Below, one piece after another: positions 1 through 8,631 of a stretch of DNA of 64,000 nt (position 1 is the first letter of the stretch; the number at the start of each line of letters is the position of its first letter). The translations under genes and the position numbers were made by a program. Source of the DNA: Pirellulales bacterium (GTDB lineage Bacteria > Planctomycetota > Planctomycetia > Pirellulales > DATAWG01); assembly GCA_036267355.1 (NCBI GenBank), contig DATAWG010000009.1, positions 1 to 64,000 on the forward strand, read 5' to 3'. The notes beneath the pieces were generated by a model, which was not told the DNA's origin, made no database searches, and saw only the letters and a program-made list of their open reading frames with translations.

Positions 1-11
1 AGTAACTGTTC

Positions 12-890
12 ATGCGAGTTCTCCTGATCGGTGATATCGTCGGCAAGCCGGGGCGGCAGGTGGTGGTGCGCGCGGTTCGTGGGCTCATCGCTCGCGAATC
101 GCTCGATCTCGTGGTGGCCAATGCCGAGAATGCGGCGGGCGGTTCGGGCCTCACGCCGGCCATCTACCACGAGCTGCGCTCCGCCGGCGTCGACGCGATC
201 ACGTTGGGCGATCACATCTATCGCCGGGCCGAAATCGAGCCGATCCTGCGTTCGCAGAGCGATATCGTCAAACCGGCTAATTTTCCGGCCAACGCGCCGG
301 GCCACGACGTGGCCGTGGTTATCGCTCGCAACGGAGTCCGCGTCGCGGTCGTGAGCCTGTTGGGCCGGGTGTTCATGCGGCCGGTCGATTGCCCGTTTCA
401 AGCGATCGATCGCGTCTTGCAATCATTGCCCGACGATGTGCATGTGCGGCTGGTCGACTTTCATGCCGAGGCCACGAGCGACAAGCAGCTGCTCGGGCGA
501 TATCTGGATGGCCGGGTGTCGGCCGTGCTCGGCACGCACACGCACGTTGCCACGGCCGACGAGCAGATTCTTCCCGGTGGCACCGCGTTTCAATGCGATG
601 TCGGCATGACTGGCCCGCACGAAAGCATACTCGGTCGGCGCATCGATCGCGTCTTATCGACGACGCTCACGTTCAACCCCTCCCCGTTCGACGTGGCCAC
701 GGGCGACGTGCGGCTCAACGGCTCGATCGTCGAATTGGATTCGACAACCGGCCGGGCCACCGCCATCCGGCGCCTCTCGATCACCATGGCCGAGGCCGAA
801 CGGCTCACCGCGAACTCTTCATCGGCGCCGGCTGCATCCACGAACGGCTCGAGCGTTGAGACGCCCGCGACGGAGCCGGAGCCGAAGTAG
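12..890 (+). CDS. YmdB-family metallophosphoesterase
   Basis: This 292-residue protein starts MRVLLIGDIVGKPGR, the hallmark N-terminus of the YmdB/TIGR00282 family, with the metal-binding Asp at residue 8. Later motifs fit the same family: NAENAAGGSGLTP, the GDHIYRR stretch (family members usually have GNHxW), DFHAEATSDK and GTHTHVATADEQILPGGT. Family members are cytosolic di-metal enzymes that hydrolyse cyclic nucleotides (2',3'-cNMP or 3',5'-cAMP in studied cases). Length is slightly above the usual 260-270 because of a low-complexity Thr/Pro/Glu tail. In planctomycetes this gene is often found near rny (RNase Y), but only 11 bases precede it here, so that cannot be checked. The exact substrate is unknown. 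Confidence 0.9.
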   Translation: MRVLLIGDIVGKPGRQVVVRAVRGLIARESLDLVVANAENAAGGSGLTPAIYHELRSAGVDAITLGDHIYRRAEIEPILRSQSDIVKPANFPANAPGHDVAVVIARNGVRVAVVSLLGRVFMRPVDCPFQAIDRVLQSLPDDVHVRLVDFHAEATSDKQLLGRYLDGRVSAVLGTHTHVATADEQILPGGTAFQCDVGMTGPHESILGRRIDRVLSTTLTFNPSPFDVATGDVRLNGSIVELDSTTGRATAIRRLSITMAEAERLTANSSSAPAASTNGSSVETPATEPEPK

Positions 891-952
891 CCCTGCTTGC
901 GAACAACCAATCCAAGCCGCCCGATGCGCGGTCGAACGGTGCCGAGAATTGC

Positions 953-1540
953 TTATTTCGGCCAGTCGGGGTTCGGGTCGAAATTGATGATCGGCGTGGC
1001 CGGCTCCGTGGGGATCTGTGGATGCAGATACGGCTTGCTGACGGCCTTGTGGCATGAATAGCAACCTTCGAGCATGAAGCGGTAGGCCTTCTCGAACGCC
1101 ACCTTGTCTTTCGCCTTTACGGCTGCTTTCAGTTGCTTCATCGGGCTGTTGTCGATCGCTTGCAGAATATCTTTCAAGATCACTTCTTTTCCGGCCGAAT
1201 CCTTGCGAACCGGAATCACGCGCACGGCCCAGTGCAAATGCTCGTCGGTTTCTCCCAAAAAGAAGTCGGCCAGATCCCAGTTGGCATGCTGGCCGGCGAA
1301 CCATACGTTCGCGAATTGAAAGCTGACATCCATCATCACGTGCGATTGATCCGTTGCCTTGGCCTTGAGCAGTTCCGTGTCCGCCGCGAGCGATGCAAGC
1401 GTGGGGGCCTGCTTCTTGGGCTCGGCGGCGCCCCGTGCCGCACGTTGCCAGTTGGACAAGGCCGCACAGGCCGCGGACCCCAGAATTCCACCCAGCAAAA
1501 CGAGTCCTGCATTACGAATCCGCTGTCGTGCGCGAGGCAT
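953..1540 (-). CDS. secreted monohaem c-type cytochrome (cytochrome c'-like)
   Basis: The 195-residue product has an N-terminal hydrophobic segment (about residues 11-28), then a helical domain with one haem-c site, Cys160-Tyr-Ser-Cys163-His164, near the C-terminus. A C-terminal CxxCH after a helical region resembles the cytochrome c' fold. It is probably exported and matured with covalent haem in the periplasm, acting as a small electron carrier or gas-binding protein. The gene faces the YmdB gene (convergent) and has no obvious redox partner beside it. The haem motif is seen directly; the c' assignment is inference. Confidence 0.75.
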   Translation of the reverse strand: MPRARQRIRNAGLVLLGGILGSAACAALSNWQRAARGAAEPKKQAPTLASLAADTELLKAKATDQSHVMMDVSFQFANVWFAGQHANWDLADFFLGETDEHLHWAVRVIPVRKDSAGKEVILKDILQAIDNSPMKQLKAAVKAKDKVAFEKAYRFMLEGCYSCHKAVSKPYLHPQIPTEPATPIINFDPNPDWPK

Positions 1541-1677
1541 GGTTGTCGCTCCGAGTCAGTGTGGAAAAGAAGTCATCCCCACGTTTTCGAGCGATTGTAA
1601 CACGGGGCATCGACCGATTGCACCGGGCCGATAGAATTGACTGCCAAGGCTTTTCACCTTTTTTTCCGGCACATTGG

Positions 1678-1740
1678 CCCGAAGCATTAGCGCGGACGGC
1701 GCCCAGCGGCGGGGGCAGCCTCGCTGACGCTTCGGGTTAG
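1678..1740. repeat. family A palindromic element
   Basis: Two inverted copies of the family A core (cccgaagcattagcg and its complement cgctgacgcttcggg) flank a GC-rich centre. The element lies in the spacer between the cytochrome gene (minus strand) and the acyl-CoA dehydrogenase (plus strand). It matches the elements at 3540, 3761, 5836, 19559 and 45238. Confidence 0.7.
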
Positions 1741-1781
1741 CCTGACGCTCTTTCATCGCACCGACCTCTCGCGAAAATCTC

Positions 1782-3530
1782 ATGGCGGACTCTCAACGCG
1801 AAAAACAAATCGCCCAAGCCGAGGAAATGCTCGGTGATCGGCTGGCCAAGGCCAGCTTTGCCAAAGGGCTTTTTTTTGGCCGATTTCTTAACGATAAGCT
1901 CCTTCCCTATCCGGTCGGCAGCGACCAGCAGACCGAACGGATGATTGCCGAGCTGCGCCAATTCTGCACCGAGAACGTCGATCCGATTGCAATCGACCGC
2001 GAGGCGATGATCCCGCAGTCGGTCGTCGATGGCCTTGGCCGGCTCGGCGTCTTGGGCGCCTGTTTGCCCGTCGAATGCGGTGGACGAGGATTGAGCCAGA
2101 CCTCGTATTGCCGCCTGCTGGAAGTTCTCGGCGGGCATTGCGCCAGTACGGCGCTGTTCGTCAACGCCCATCATTCGATCGGTCCTAGGGCGGTCGTGCT
2201 GTTTGGCACAGCAGAGCAGAAGGCCAAATGGCTGCCAAATCTTGCCAGCGGAAAGTGGATCAGCGCGTTCGCCCTCACCGAGCCCGAGGCCGGCAGCGAT
2301 GCGGCGAATGTGCAAACCACCGCGATGCCCTCGGCCGACGGTCGCGGCTACATCATCAACGGCGAAAAACGCTGGATCACCAACGGCGGCATCGCCCAGG
2401 TGCTGACGTTGATGGCCCGCACGCCGGTGAGCGGCAGCAAGGAAACGAAAATCACCGCATTTATCGTCACGCCCGACATGCCGGGCTTCGAAGTGGTCGA
2501 GCCACGGATGCCGAAGTGCGGGGTGCGCGGAACGGCGACATCGCGGCTGGCGTTTCATGATATGTTTGTCCCTCGAGAAAACGTGCTGGGCACGTTGGGC
2601 AAGGGGCTAAAAGTCGCGCTCACGGTGCTCGATTTCGGCCGCACCACGTTCGGAGGCACTTGCACGGGGGCGGCGAAATTCTGCATGGCCCGCGCCGCAC
2701 GCCATGCCGCCACGCGCGTGCAATTCGGCCAACCGATCGGACAGTTCGAATTGGTCAAAGATAAATTGGCCTATATGAACGCCGGCACGTTCGCGATCGA
2801 AGCGGCCACGTATATGACGGCGGCCTTGATCGATTCCGCCCACGACGACTACATGCTCGAAACGGCGATCCTCAAAGTGTTCGCCACCGACACGCTGTGG
2901 CGAATCGTCAACGACACGATCCAAATCTTCGGTGGCAAGGCCTATTTCACCGATGAACCTTTCGAGCGCATGATGCGCGATGCGCGGATCAACTTGATCG
3001 GTGAAGGGGCCAACGACGTGTTGCGGGCTTTCGTCGCCGTGGTCGGTATGCGGGATGTGGGCCTGGAACTGCAAGGCATCTTGCATGCCATGAAGCGGCC
3101 GCTAAAAAACCTCGGCAAACTCGGCAGTTTTGCCGGCCGGCGATTGGAATCCTGGTTTCGACCGCCCGAAGTTCGGCTCCATCAGGCAGAACTCCAGCCC
3201 GACGCCGATCGTCTTGGCCGGCTTGTGTCGCTGTTCGCGACCAATGTCGAACGCCTGCTGCGGCGGTATCAGGAAGCGATCGTCGACCGCGAGTATCAAC
3301 TTGGCCGAATCGGCGATTGCTTGATCGACCTGTATGTCGGCGCGTGTGTGCTGCGGCGATTGGAGTCGCTCTTGGCGCATGCCCACGACGGCGATGGCCA
3401 AGTGCGGAAGGATTTGATCACTGGCCGCTATTTCCTCCGCGCCGCCGAGCGCCGCATTCGCGCGAACCTCGCAGCGCTCTGGGACAACGACGACCGCGAA
3501 ACCACCGAAGCAGCGGATCTGCTGCTCTAA
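1782..3530 (+). CDS. acyl-CoA dehydrogenase family protein
   Basis: This is a 582-residue flavoenzyme of the acyl-CoA dehydrogenase superfamily. Signature stretches are present: FALTEPEAGSDAANVQTTA (FAD/substrate loop), GEKRWITNGG, FGQPIGQFELVKDKLA, QIFGGKAYFTDEPFERMMRD and IGEGANDVLR. At about 580 residues, with an extra C-terminal helical domain after residue 400, it is closer to the very-long-chain/ACAD9 type than to the 380-residue short-chain type. It would catalyse the first, FAD-dependent dehydrogenation step of fatty-acid beta-oxidation. No Shine-Dalgarno sequence is visible before the ATG. No electron-transfer flavoprotein gene is adjacent, so the chain-length preference is inferred only from architecture. 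Confidence 0.9.
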   Translation: MADSQREKQIAQAEEMLGDRLAKASFAKGLFFGRFLNDKLLPYPVGSDQQTERMIAELRQFCTENVDPIAIDREAMIPQSVVDGLGRLGVLGACLPVECGGRGLSQTSYCRLLEVLGGHCASTALFVNAHHSIGPRAVVLFGTAEQKAKWLPNLASGKWISAFALTEPEAGSDAANVQTTAMPSADGRGYIINGEKRWITNGGIAQVLTLMARTPVSGSKETKITAFIVTPDMPGFEVVEPRMPKCGVRGTATSRLAFHDMFVPRENVLGTLGKGLKVALTVLDFGRTTFGGTCTGAAKFCMARAARHAATRVQFGQPIGQFELVKDKLAYMNAGTFAIEAATYMTAALIDSAHDDYMLETAILKVFATDTLWRIVNDTIQIFGGKAYFTDEPFERMMRDARINLIGEGANDVLRAFVAVVGMRDVGLELQGILHAMKRPLKNLGKLGSFAGRRLESWFRPPEVRLHQAELQPDADRLGRLVSLFATNVERLLRRYQEAIVDREYQLGRIGDCLIDLYVGACVLRRLESLLAHAHDGDGQVRKDLITGRYFLRAAERRIRANLAALWDNDDRETTEAADLLL

Positions 3531-3539
3531 CAGTCCACC

Positions 3540-3691
3540 TTTGCAACACTAACCCGAAGCGTTAGCGAGGAAGCGCCGCAACGGCGGCATCGTCTCGCTG
3601 CAGGCCGCAAGCGGCATGCAGATTGGATGATTGCGTTCGTGAAGGCGACCCGCAACGGAGCGCTTCCTCGCTTACGCTTCGGGCTAGTGTT
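3540..3691. repeat. family A element, long form, copy 1
   Basis: This roughly 150-bp element begins with gcaacactaacccgaagcg and ends with the inverted counterpart acgcttcgggctagtgtt. The two ends form inverted repeats of about 30 bp (cactaacccgaagcgt... with ...acgcttcgggctagtg). The centre carries further GC-rich sequence. It is nearly identical to the next copy, 221 bp downstream, apart from an indel of about 10 bases. Confidence 0.8.
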
Positions 3692-3760
3692 GGGGGCGGA
3701 TTGTGGGATGGTCAAGGCCCGACGATTTGGCGCCTCACTATCGACCCACGATCCCAAACC

Positions 3761-3902
3761 TTTGCAACACTAACCCGAAGCGTTAGCGAGGAAGCGCCGC
3801 AACGGCGGCATCGTCTCGATGCAGGCGGCAAGCGGCGGATGATTGCGTTCGTGAAGGCGACTCGCAACGGAGCGCTTCCTCGCTTACGCTTCGGGCTAGT
3901 GT
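3761..3902. repeat. family A element, long form, copy 2
   Basis: This is a direct repeat of the element at 3540-3691 in the same orientation. It has a few substitutions and a deletion of about 10 bases (the catgcagatt stretch of copy 1 is missing). It ends with the same gcgcttcctcgcttacgc stretch. Together the copies form a two-unit array downstream of the acyl-CoA dehydrogenase. Confidence 0.8.
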
Positions 3903-3989
3903 CGCGGCTGGATTTTGGGGTGGTCAAAGCGATTCGGCCGACTGTGAAGGAGGGCGTCGAAGGATCGCATCGGAGGTCGGAATCGCGTG

Positions 3990-4012
3990 CCTCGCCAACG
4001 CTTCGGGCTACA
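3990..4012. repeat. family A core, partial
   Basis: A single half-element reading ctcgccaacgcttcgggcta, the complement-strand version of the family A core, about 120 bp upstream of the next gene's start. Confidence 0.6.
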
Positions 4013-4133
4013 TTTACAAACGGCTGCTCTCGATGTATGCTCGTCGCTGATTGCTCGTGTCTTTGGGGGGGTGTTGCGGGGATTGCCAGGAGGTTTTGAG
4101 GCCGGCATTTCGCTCGGCGGGGAGCAACTTTTT

Positions 4134-4793
4134 ATGACGCATTCGCAACTCTCGTTGCACATTTTATTGCAGAGAAGGTTCGCGGGTCTGGCGGCGGCTG
4201 CACTGGTTGCCGCATGCCTGTGTACCGCCGGAATCGCTCGGGCAGAGAATGGGAAACCGGCTGGAGCCGCTGGCCCGGCGCCGGTTGCCGCCGCGCCTTC
4301 GGCCGGGGATGTTCCGCAACTTGTGCGACAGCTTGATAGCGATCAATTTGCAAAGCGCGACTATTCCGCGCAACGGCTGTTTCAAATCGGTCGTGCGGCC
4401 ATCGGTCCCCTGGCCGATGCGGCACACGGGCATAGTTTGGAACAAACCGCGGCGGCGGTCGATCTGCTTGCGAGATTCCTGCAATCCGGAGATTCGGAGT
4501 CAAAGAAAGCCGCCAAAACCGCGTTGGAACAACTTGCGCAGGGGGATTGCGATGCGGCCGCGAGCAGGGCGGCCGACGCATTGCGGCCGCCGGCCGAAGC
4601 GACGCCGCCAATCTACGGCTCGCCCCTAATGCAGATCCGCCGCAACGTCAACGCGATTCGTATTCAACAGCTACAGCTTCGTGCTGCTCGCGTGGCGGCT
4701 GCCAGGGCGGCGATGCCCGCGATTAGAATCGCGCCGGCCCAAACGGCGAACCCGCCGGCGAATCCGCCCGCGACTGTAAAGCCCGCGAAATAG
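4134..4793 (+). CDS. secreted helical-repeat (HEAT-like) protein, unknown function
   Basis: The ATG at 4134 is chosen because a GGGGAG ribosome-binding sequence lies about 10 bases upstream and the product then begins with a signal peptide: a polar N-terminus, a hydrophobic core AGLAAAALVAACLCTAGI, then ARAEN. The mature part of the 219-residue protein has a region (about residues 60-150) with HEAT/armadillo character, including LVRQLDSDQFAKRDYSAQRL and IGPLADAAHG. A Pro/Ala-rich tail follows. I do not recognise a specific family. It is convergent with the zinc-ribbon gene 17 bases downstream. Confidence 0.6.
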   Translation: MTHSQLSLHILLQRRFAGLAAAALVAACLCTAGIARAENGKPAGAAGPAPVAAAPSAGDVPQLVRQLDSDQFAKRDYSAQRLFQIGRAAIGPLADAAHGHSLEQTAAAVDLLARFLQSGDSESKKAAKTALEQLAQGDCDAAASRAADALRPPAEATPPIYGSPLMQIRRNVNAIRIQQLQLRAARVAAARAAMPAIRIAPAQTANPPANPPATVKPAK

Positions 4794-4810
4794 CCCTGTT
4801 CAGAGGGCTT

Positions 4811-5305
4811 TTACGGGCCATGCAGCCGAGTTCCGCTGCCGATCAGATAGCCGGCCGCGAGCGCCAGCAGCCCGACGATCGCCAAGAGCACCGCTTGAAA
4901 ATACACGACGCGCCGCGAAATGACGATCCGCTCGCCGTCGTCGAGCGGAAGGTCGGCGGCCGGCGCACGTTTGCGGGCCGTATGCGGCGCGGCGATGGCG
5001 CCGCGAGGCCGGTCGTAGTTCGCAACGTCGCCCAAAACATCGAATCCGACCGCATCGGCGGGGCCTGCGTCGGCAGGCGCGGCTTCCGTTGAAGCCGAAT
5101 TTGCGACATCTTGGTCCGCGGCGGCAAAATCAGGCGGCGCGATATCGGCGGCCGGGGCCGCGAACGCTTCGCCCGTCGGCGATTCTTCCGGGCTCGGAAC
5201 GAGAATCGTTGCCCCGCATTTCGGGCAATTCACCTGGGCGCCCACCTTGCGCGGCGCTATGCCCAAAAGCTGATGGCAAGCCGGACAAAGAAATCGCACT
5301 AGCAT
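4811..5305 (-). CDS. MJ0042-type zinc-ribbon membrane protein
   Basis: The 164-residue product opens with a four-cysteine zinc ribbon: Cys7-x2-Cys10 and Cys27-x2-Cys30, in FLCPACHQLLGI and NCPKCGATILVP. This matches the MJ0042 finger common in planctomycetes and proteobacteria. An acidic, Ala/Pro-rich linker follows, then one C-terminal transmembrane helix (about residues 135-157, FQAVLLAIVGLLALAAGYLI). The topology suggests a tail-anchored protein with a cytosolic zinc ribbon. It lies 100 bases downstream of a small membrane-protein gene on the same strand. Its function is unknown. Confidence 0.75.
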   Translation of the reverse strand: MLVRFLCPACHQLLGIAPRKVGAQVNCPKCGATILVPSPEESPTGEAFAAPAADIAPPDFAAADQDVANSASTEAAPADAGPADAVGFDVLGDVANYDRPRGAIAAPHTARKRAPAADLPLDDGERIVISRRVVYFQAVLLAIVGLLALAAGYLIGSGTRLHGP

Positions 5306-5405
5306 TACGAGAATCTGACGCGGGGTGGGCGGTCGCGGGAAGGTGGATCGTGTTCAGTTCGAACTTGCCGAATCCTTCCATCGTAACTCGCCCCTCCACG
5401 GAAAC

Positions 5406-5651
5406 CTATTCAATGTCGTCTGGAGGCTGTCCGGGACCGCCAAGCGACAGAATTGCCTGCACGACCACCAGCCCGATCAAGTCGGCGACCCACAGCACGA
5501 AAAGCCCCAAACCGATCCGGTTTACGACTTCCGAGCCTTGCAGATCGCCCATTCCAATCAAAAGCCGCCCTACGGCCATCAAAACGCACAGCAAAATCGG
5601 CAGCCCAAGGGCCCCGACCAGCAACGTCAGAGTGAATCGCTGTGCTGCCAT
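5406..5651 (-). CDS. small two-helix membrane protein, unknown
   Basis: The ATG at 5651 is preferred because the strong GGGAGG sequence lies four bases upstream; a TTG one codon further out is possible. The product of about 81 residues has two transmembrane helices, LTLLVGALGLPILLCVLMAV and, near the C-terminus, IGLGLFVLWVADLIGLVVVQ. It ends in a short Pro/Asp/Glu tail. It is probably co-transcribed with the zinc-ribbon gene downstream. I recognise no family. Confidence 0.6.
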   Translation of the reverse strand: MAAQRFTLTLLVGALGLPILLCVLMAVGRLLIGMGDLQGSEVVNRIGLGLFVLWVADLIGLVVVQAILSLGGPGQPPDDIE

Positions 5652-5835
5652 CAAACCTCCCTCAGTTTACCCAGGCCCTGCATTTTGCGGACCTGATGGT
5701 AGGCTGTCAATGGCCGGAAAATCACTCGCGGCAGCGGGTGGCGGTGGCAAACGCAGCTCTGCCAGTGCCGGCCAGCGAGTTGACGTTAACCCCGAATTAC
5801 TCATCGAGCCAGGAATTCGCGACACGCCGCGAAAT

Positions 5836-5902
5836 AGTAGCCCGAAGCGTTAGCGAGGGTAAGCCACGGTGGCTCCCTCGCTTCCGCTTCGCGCCGAGTG
5901 TG
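5836..5902. repeat. family A palindromic element
   Basis: The first half is tagcccgaagcgttagcgag. After a short centre (containing ccacggtgg), the second half is the degenerate inverted copy ctcgcttccgcttcgcgc. Same family as the elements at 1678, 3540, 3761, 19559 and 45238. Confidence 0.7.
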
Positions 5903-6002
5903 GCGCGATGCATAATCCAGGTTAAGGTTCGGATGCTTGTGGCGCGAAAACACTTTGCAAACGGCGGCGTTCGAGAGCGGGTCGTCGAGTCTTGCGGCGC
6001 TC

Positions 6003-6029
6003 CCACTGGCCGACTGCGCTGGCCAGTGG
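6003..6029. repeat. family C palindrome (cactggc/gccagtg)
   Basis: A perfect 9-bp inverted repeat, ccactggcc and ggccagtgg, with a 9-base loop. Related cores occur at 15442, 21696 and 61121. Confidence 0.65.
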
Positions 6030-6088
6030 CCCACACGGTCGCAACGTCGGCGATCGTTGCTGGCCGAGCATTCGCCGCATGCTCTTGC

Positions 6089-7438
6089 CTATGCGGCCGC
6101 GTCCAATCGCAAAATTTTCCACCCGATGACGATCAGCCCGGCGCCAAACAGCGTGAGCACGCCGCAACATTCACCGACGATCCATAAATTCGGCCCGGCG
6201 GGGTTGGCCAGCAGTTGCCGATAGGCGTCGAGTGCCCAAGCTTGCGGCGTAAACAGGCTGATCCGCTGCATCGCGGCCGGCATGAGCTCGCGATCGCCCA
6301 AGAGCGAGCCGCTGGCGCCGGCCAGCGCCAAAACCACGAGCGTTCCATAGATGGCCACCTGCGATTCGGTTCGCGAAAGTGCAGCGACCACCAGCGCGAG
6401 TCCCATTGCCGATAGAGAAGTCGTCAGCACCACCGGGACGAGCCACAGCGGCTGGTCGCCCCAACTCATCGCGAACGCCAATTTTCCGGCGACGAGCAGA
6501 AAGACTCCCTGCAACACGGACAGGAAATAGGTCGGCAGAAATTTGCCCGCCATGATTTGAAAACGCGACAGCGGCGCCGCCCGAAGCCGCGTCATGGTCC
6601 CTTGTTGGCGCTCGGAAACGAATAGCCGCCCGACGACGAGCACTAGAAAATAGGCGAACGTGACCAAATACGTCGGCACCAGGATTTGGTACCGCGCCGC
6701 CCCGCGATTCAGCAGTCCGTTTTCCTCCGGCGTTTGATACGTCGTGATTGCCGCCGAGCCGGACGCGCGAGGCTTCGACCGTGTCAGGCCGGCCCAGGTG
6801 GTGGCGGTGAGATTGTAGTTCGGAAACAGGCGCGCCAATGCCGTTTGCACCAGGCCGCCCATTTGCTTGCCGACTTCGTTGAATGCCCTGCCGATCATCC
6901 ACGGCAGCACGATTCGGAGCGTCGTGCCTTGCGCCACTTGCGCGATGATCGAGGAGGCGGTGAGCTGCGTCGGGTCGCGAAGCAATTGGGAATCGAGGGT
7001 TGCCAGATCGACGCCGTCGCGATCGAGCGGATTCACGCCGCCGACGAGAAACGAGCAGTTGGTCAGCCGCTGGCTAAAGTCCGGGCCAAACACCCACACG
7101 GCTGCCCGCCGCCCATGCTCGACGAGTTGTTTGGCTTCGTCCAACGTGGCGATCCGCTCGACGCGGATGCCGGCCGTTCCCGCCAGATCGTCTTGAAACT
7201 CCTGGGCCCAATGGTGCGGAATATCGGTCTTGCTTTGCGCATCGTGCTCGACGGATCCGCGGTCGAGATCGACGATCGAAATCCGCAGGCGATCGTCGGG
7301 CTTCTGCCCAAAACCTTCGCCGAGCGACAGCCCGAGCACCAAGATCAACAGCAGCGGCATGCCCATCAGTACGATGAGCGCGCGCCGATCGCGCCAAACG
7401 ACGCGAAAATCCTTGCGAGCCAACGTCCAGATTGCCAT
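6089..7438 (-). CDS. ABC-2 type transporter permease
   Basis: This 449-residue membrane protein has the ABC-2 exporter layout. One transmembrane helix follows an amphipathic N-terminus (LIVLMGMPLLLILVLGLSL, about residues 22-41). A large extracytoplasmic domain of about 200 residues comes next, then a cluster of five helices from about residue 245 to the end. It pairs with the ATP-binding gene immediately upstream on the same strand (70-base gap), making a simple two-component exporter of unknown substrate. The N-terminal helix plus large loop plus C-terminal helix bundle matches the YhgE/YadH/NatB-like group. Confidence 0.88.
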   Translation of the reverse strand: MAIWTLARKDFRVVWRDRRALIVLMGMPLLLILVLGLSLGEGFGQKPDDRLRISIVDLDRGSVEHDAQSKTDIPHHWAQEFQDDLAGTAGIRVERIATLDEAKQLVEHGRRAAVWVFGPDFSQRLTNCSFLVGGVNPLDRDGVDLATLDSQLLRDPTQLTASSIIAQVAQGTTLRIVLPWMIGRAFNEVGKQMGGLVQTALARLFPNYNLTATTWAGLTRSKPRASGSAAITTYQTPEENGLLNRGAARYQILVPTYLVTFAYFLVLVVGRLFVSERQQGTMTRLRAAPLSRFQIMAGKFLPTYFLSVLQGVFLLVAGKLAFAMSWGDQPLWLVPVVLTTSLSAMGLALVVAALSRTESQVAIYGTLVVLALAGASGSLLGDRELMPAAMQRISLFTPQAWALDAYRQLLANPAGPNLWIVGECCGVLTLFGAGLIVIGWKILRLDAAA

Positions 7439-7508
7439 AGGAAACTTTTCGCCCCATCAAAGGCCGGAAACTACGTGCGTGTCATTTTTCGGGCCGTCGC
7501 CGGCCGCC

Positions 7509-8456
7509 TCAATCCCGTAGGGTGCTGCCGGTGAGGTGCAAAAACACGCGTTCCAAATTTGGTTCGATCGTTTCGATGCTCAGCAGTTCGCTGCGCGTTT
7601 GCACCAGGATGGCGATCAATCGGGGCAATGCGTTTTTTACGTCGCGGCATTCGAGAGCGCCCCGACTTTCGCCCGACTCGCTCCAACGCGTGTCCGGCAG
7701 CCGGCTCAATTGCTCGCGCAGTTCGGGGGTGATTTTCGAAACGCGGAACCGAATCAATCCCGGAAGCAATTGCAAAAGGGCCGGCAGCGTGTCGCAAGCA
7801 ATCAATCGCCCGTGATCGATGATCCCGACGCGTGAGCATAGCGTCTGCACTTCTTCGATGTAGTGGCTGATATAAAGAATCGTCGTGCCGCCTTGGTGGA
7901 GCCGGCGAATTTCTTCGAACAGATGCGCTCGCGACTGTGGATCGACGCCGACCGCCGGTTCGTCGAGCAGCACCAGTTTCGGTTCGTGTACCAGCGCCGC
8001 GCCGAGATTCAGCCGCCGCTTCATGCCGCCGGAAAACGTTGCGACCGGATGGTCGGCCTGGTCGACCAACCCTGTTGCATCGAGCAAATGAGCGACACGC
8101 TCGCGGAGTGCCGCTCCGGCCACGCCATACAGTCGGCCAAAGAACTCCAGGTTTTCGCGCGCCGTCAACTCACTGTAGAGGGCCAATTCCTGCGGCACGA
8201 TGCCCAGTTGGCTCCGCAGCGTTCGGTCGGCGGGGTCGGCGCGACGGCCGAGAATCCGCGCCTCGCCCGACGACGGCTCCAGCAGGCAAGCCAAAATAGA
8301 AACGAGCGTGCTCTTGCCCGCCCCGTTCGGCCCGAGCAAACCGAATATCTCTCCTTGGGCCACCTGGAAGCTGACGCCATCGAGCGCTTTCGCTCCGCCG
8401 TAACTTTTCTGGAGGTCGACAACATCCACGAGCGGAGCGGTCATCGCGGAGTTCAT
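7509..8456 (-). CDS. ABC transporter ATP-binding protein
   Basis: The ATG at 8456 (MNSAMTAPL) is chosen because the nucleotide-binding domain begins directly after it; longer in-frame starts would add a stretch of unusual composition. Counting from there, the Walker A motif GPNGAGKST is at 42-50, the signature FSGGM at 141-145 and Walker B LVLLDEP at 161-167. The H-loop is in ILYISHYIEEV. The C-terminal 100 residues resemble the DUF4162-type extension of ABC-2 exporters. It energises the permease encoded just downstream. The 315-residue length is normal for this class. Confidence 0.92.
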   Translation of the reverse strand: MNSAMTAPLVDVVDLQKSYGGAKALDGVSFQVAQGEIFGLLGPNGAGKSTLVSILACLLEPSSGEARILGRRADPADRTLRSQLGIVPQELALYSELTARENLEFFGRLYGVAGAALRERVAHLLDATGLVDQADHPVATFSGGMKRRLNLGAALVHEPKLVLLDEPAVGVDPQSRAHLFEEIRRLHQGGTTILYISHYIEEVQTLCSRVGIIDHGRLIACDTLPALLQLLPGLIRFRVSKITPELREQLSRLPDTRWSESGESRGALECRDVKNALPRLIAILVQTRSELLSIETIEPNLERVFLHLTGSTLRD

Positions 8457-8631
8457 CGGGGCCTGCGGGGTCTGGGATGCTTGGCGAGCATCGTACCACA
8501 CGCGAGGCCCGAGCGGGACGCTCAAATAGAGCTTTCGATCGACGGTTGCGAGCCCGTGCCGCTCACGCGCGCATCGGCAAGCAGGGCGCAAATCAGCCAG
8601 ACAAGTTCCAGCGGCGCCGCTGTTCCGGCCG

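Larger units (their letters stand above)
3531..4133. other. 600-base non-coding stretch filled by family A repeats
   Basis: No convincing gene is seen here. Most of the spacer consists of two long family A elements (3540-3691 and 3761-3902) and a third partial core at 3990-4012. The intervening bases 3692-3760 and 3903-3989 look unique. Confidence 0.6.
5652..6088. other. 430-base spacer with family A and family C repeats
   Basis: No gene is supported. The spacer holds a family A element (5836-5902) and a family C palindrome (6003-6029). It separates two minus-strand genes, so it should contain the promoter of the small membrane-protein operon and the 3' end of the ABC permease transcript. 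Confidence 0.5.
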
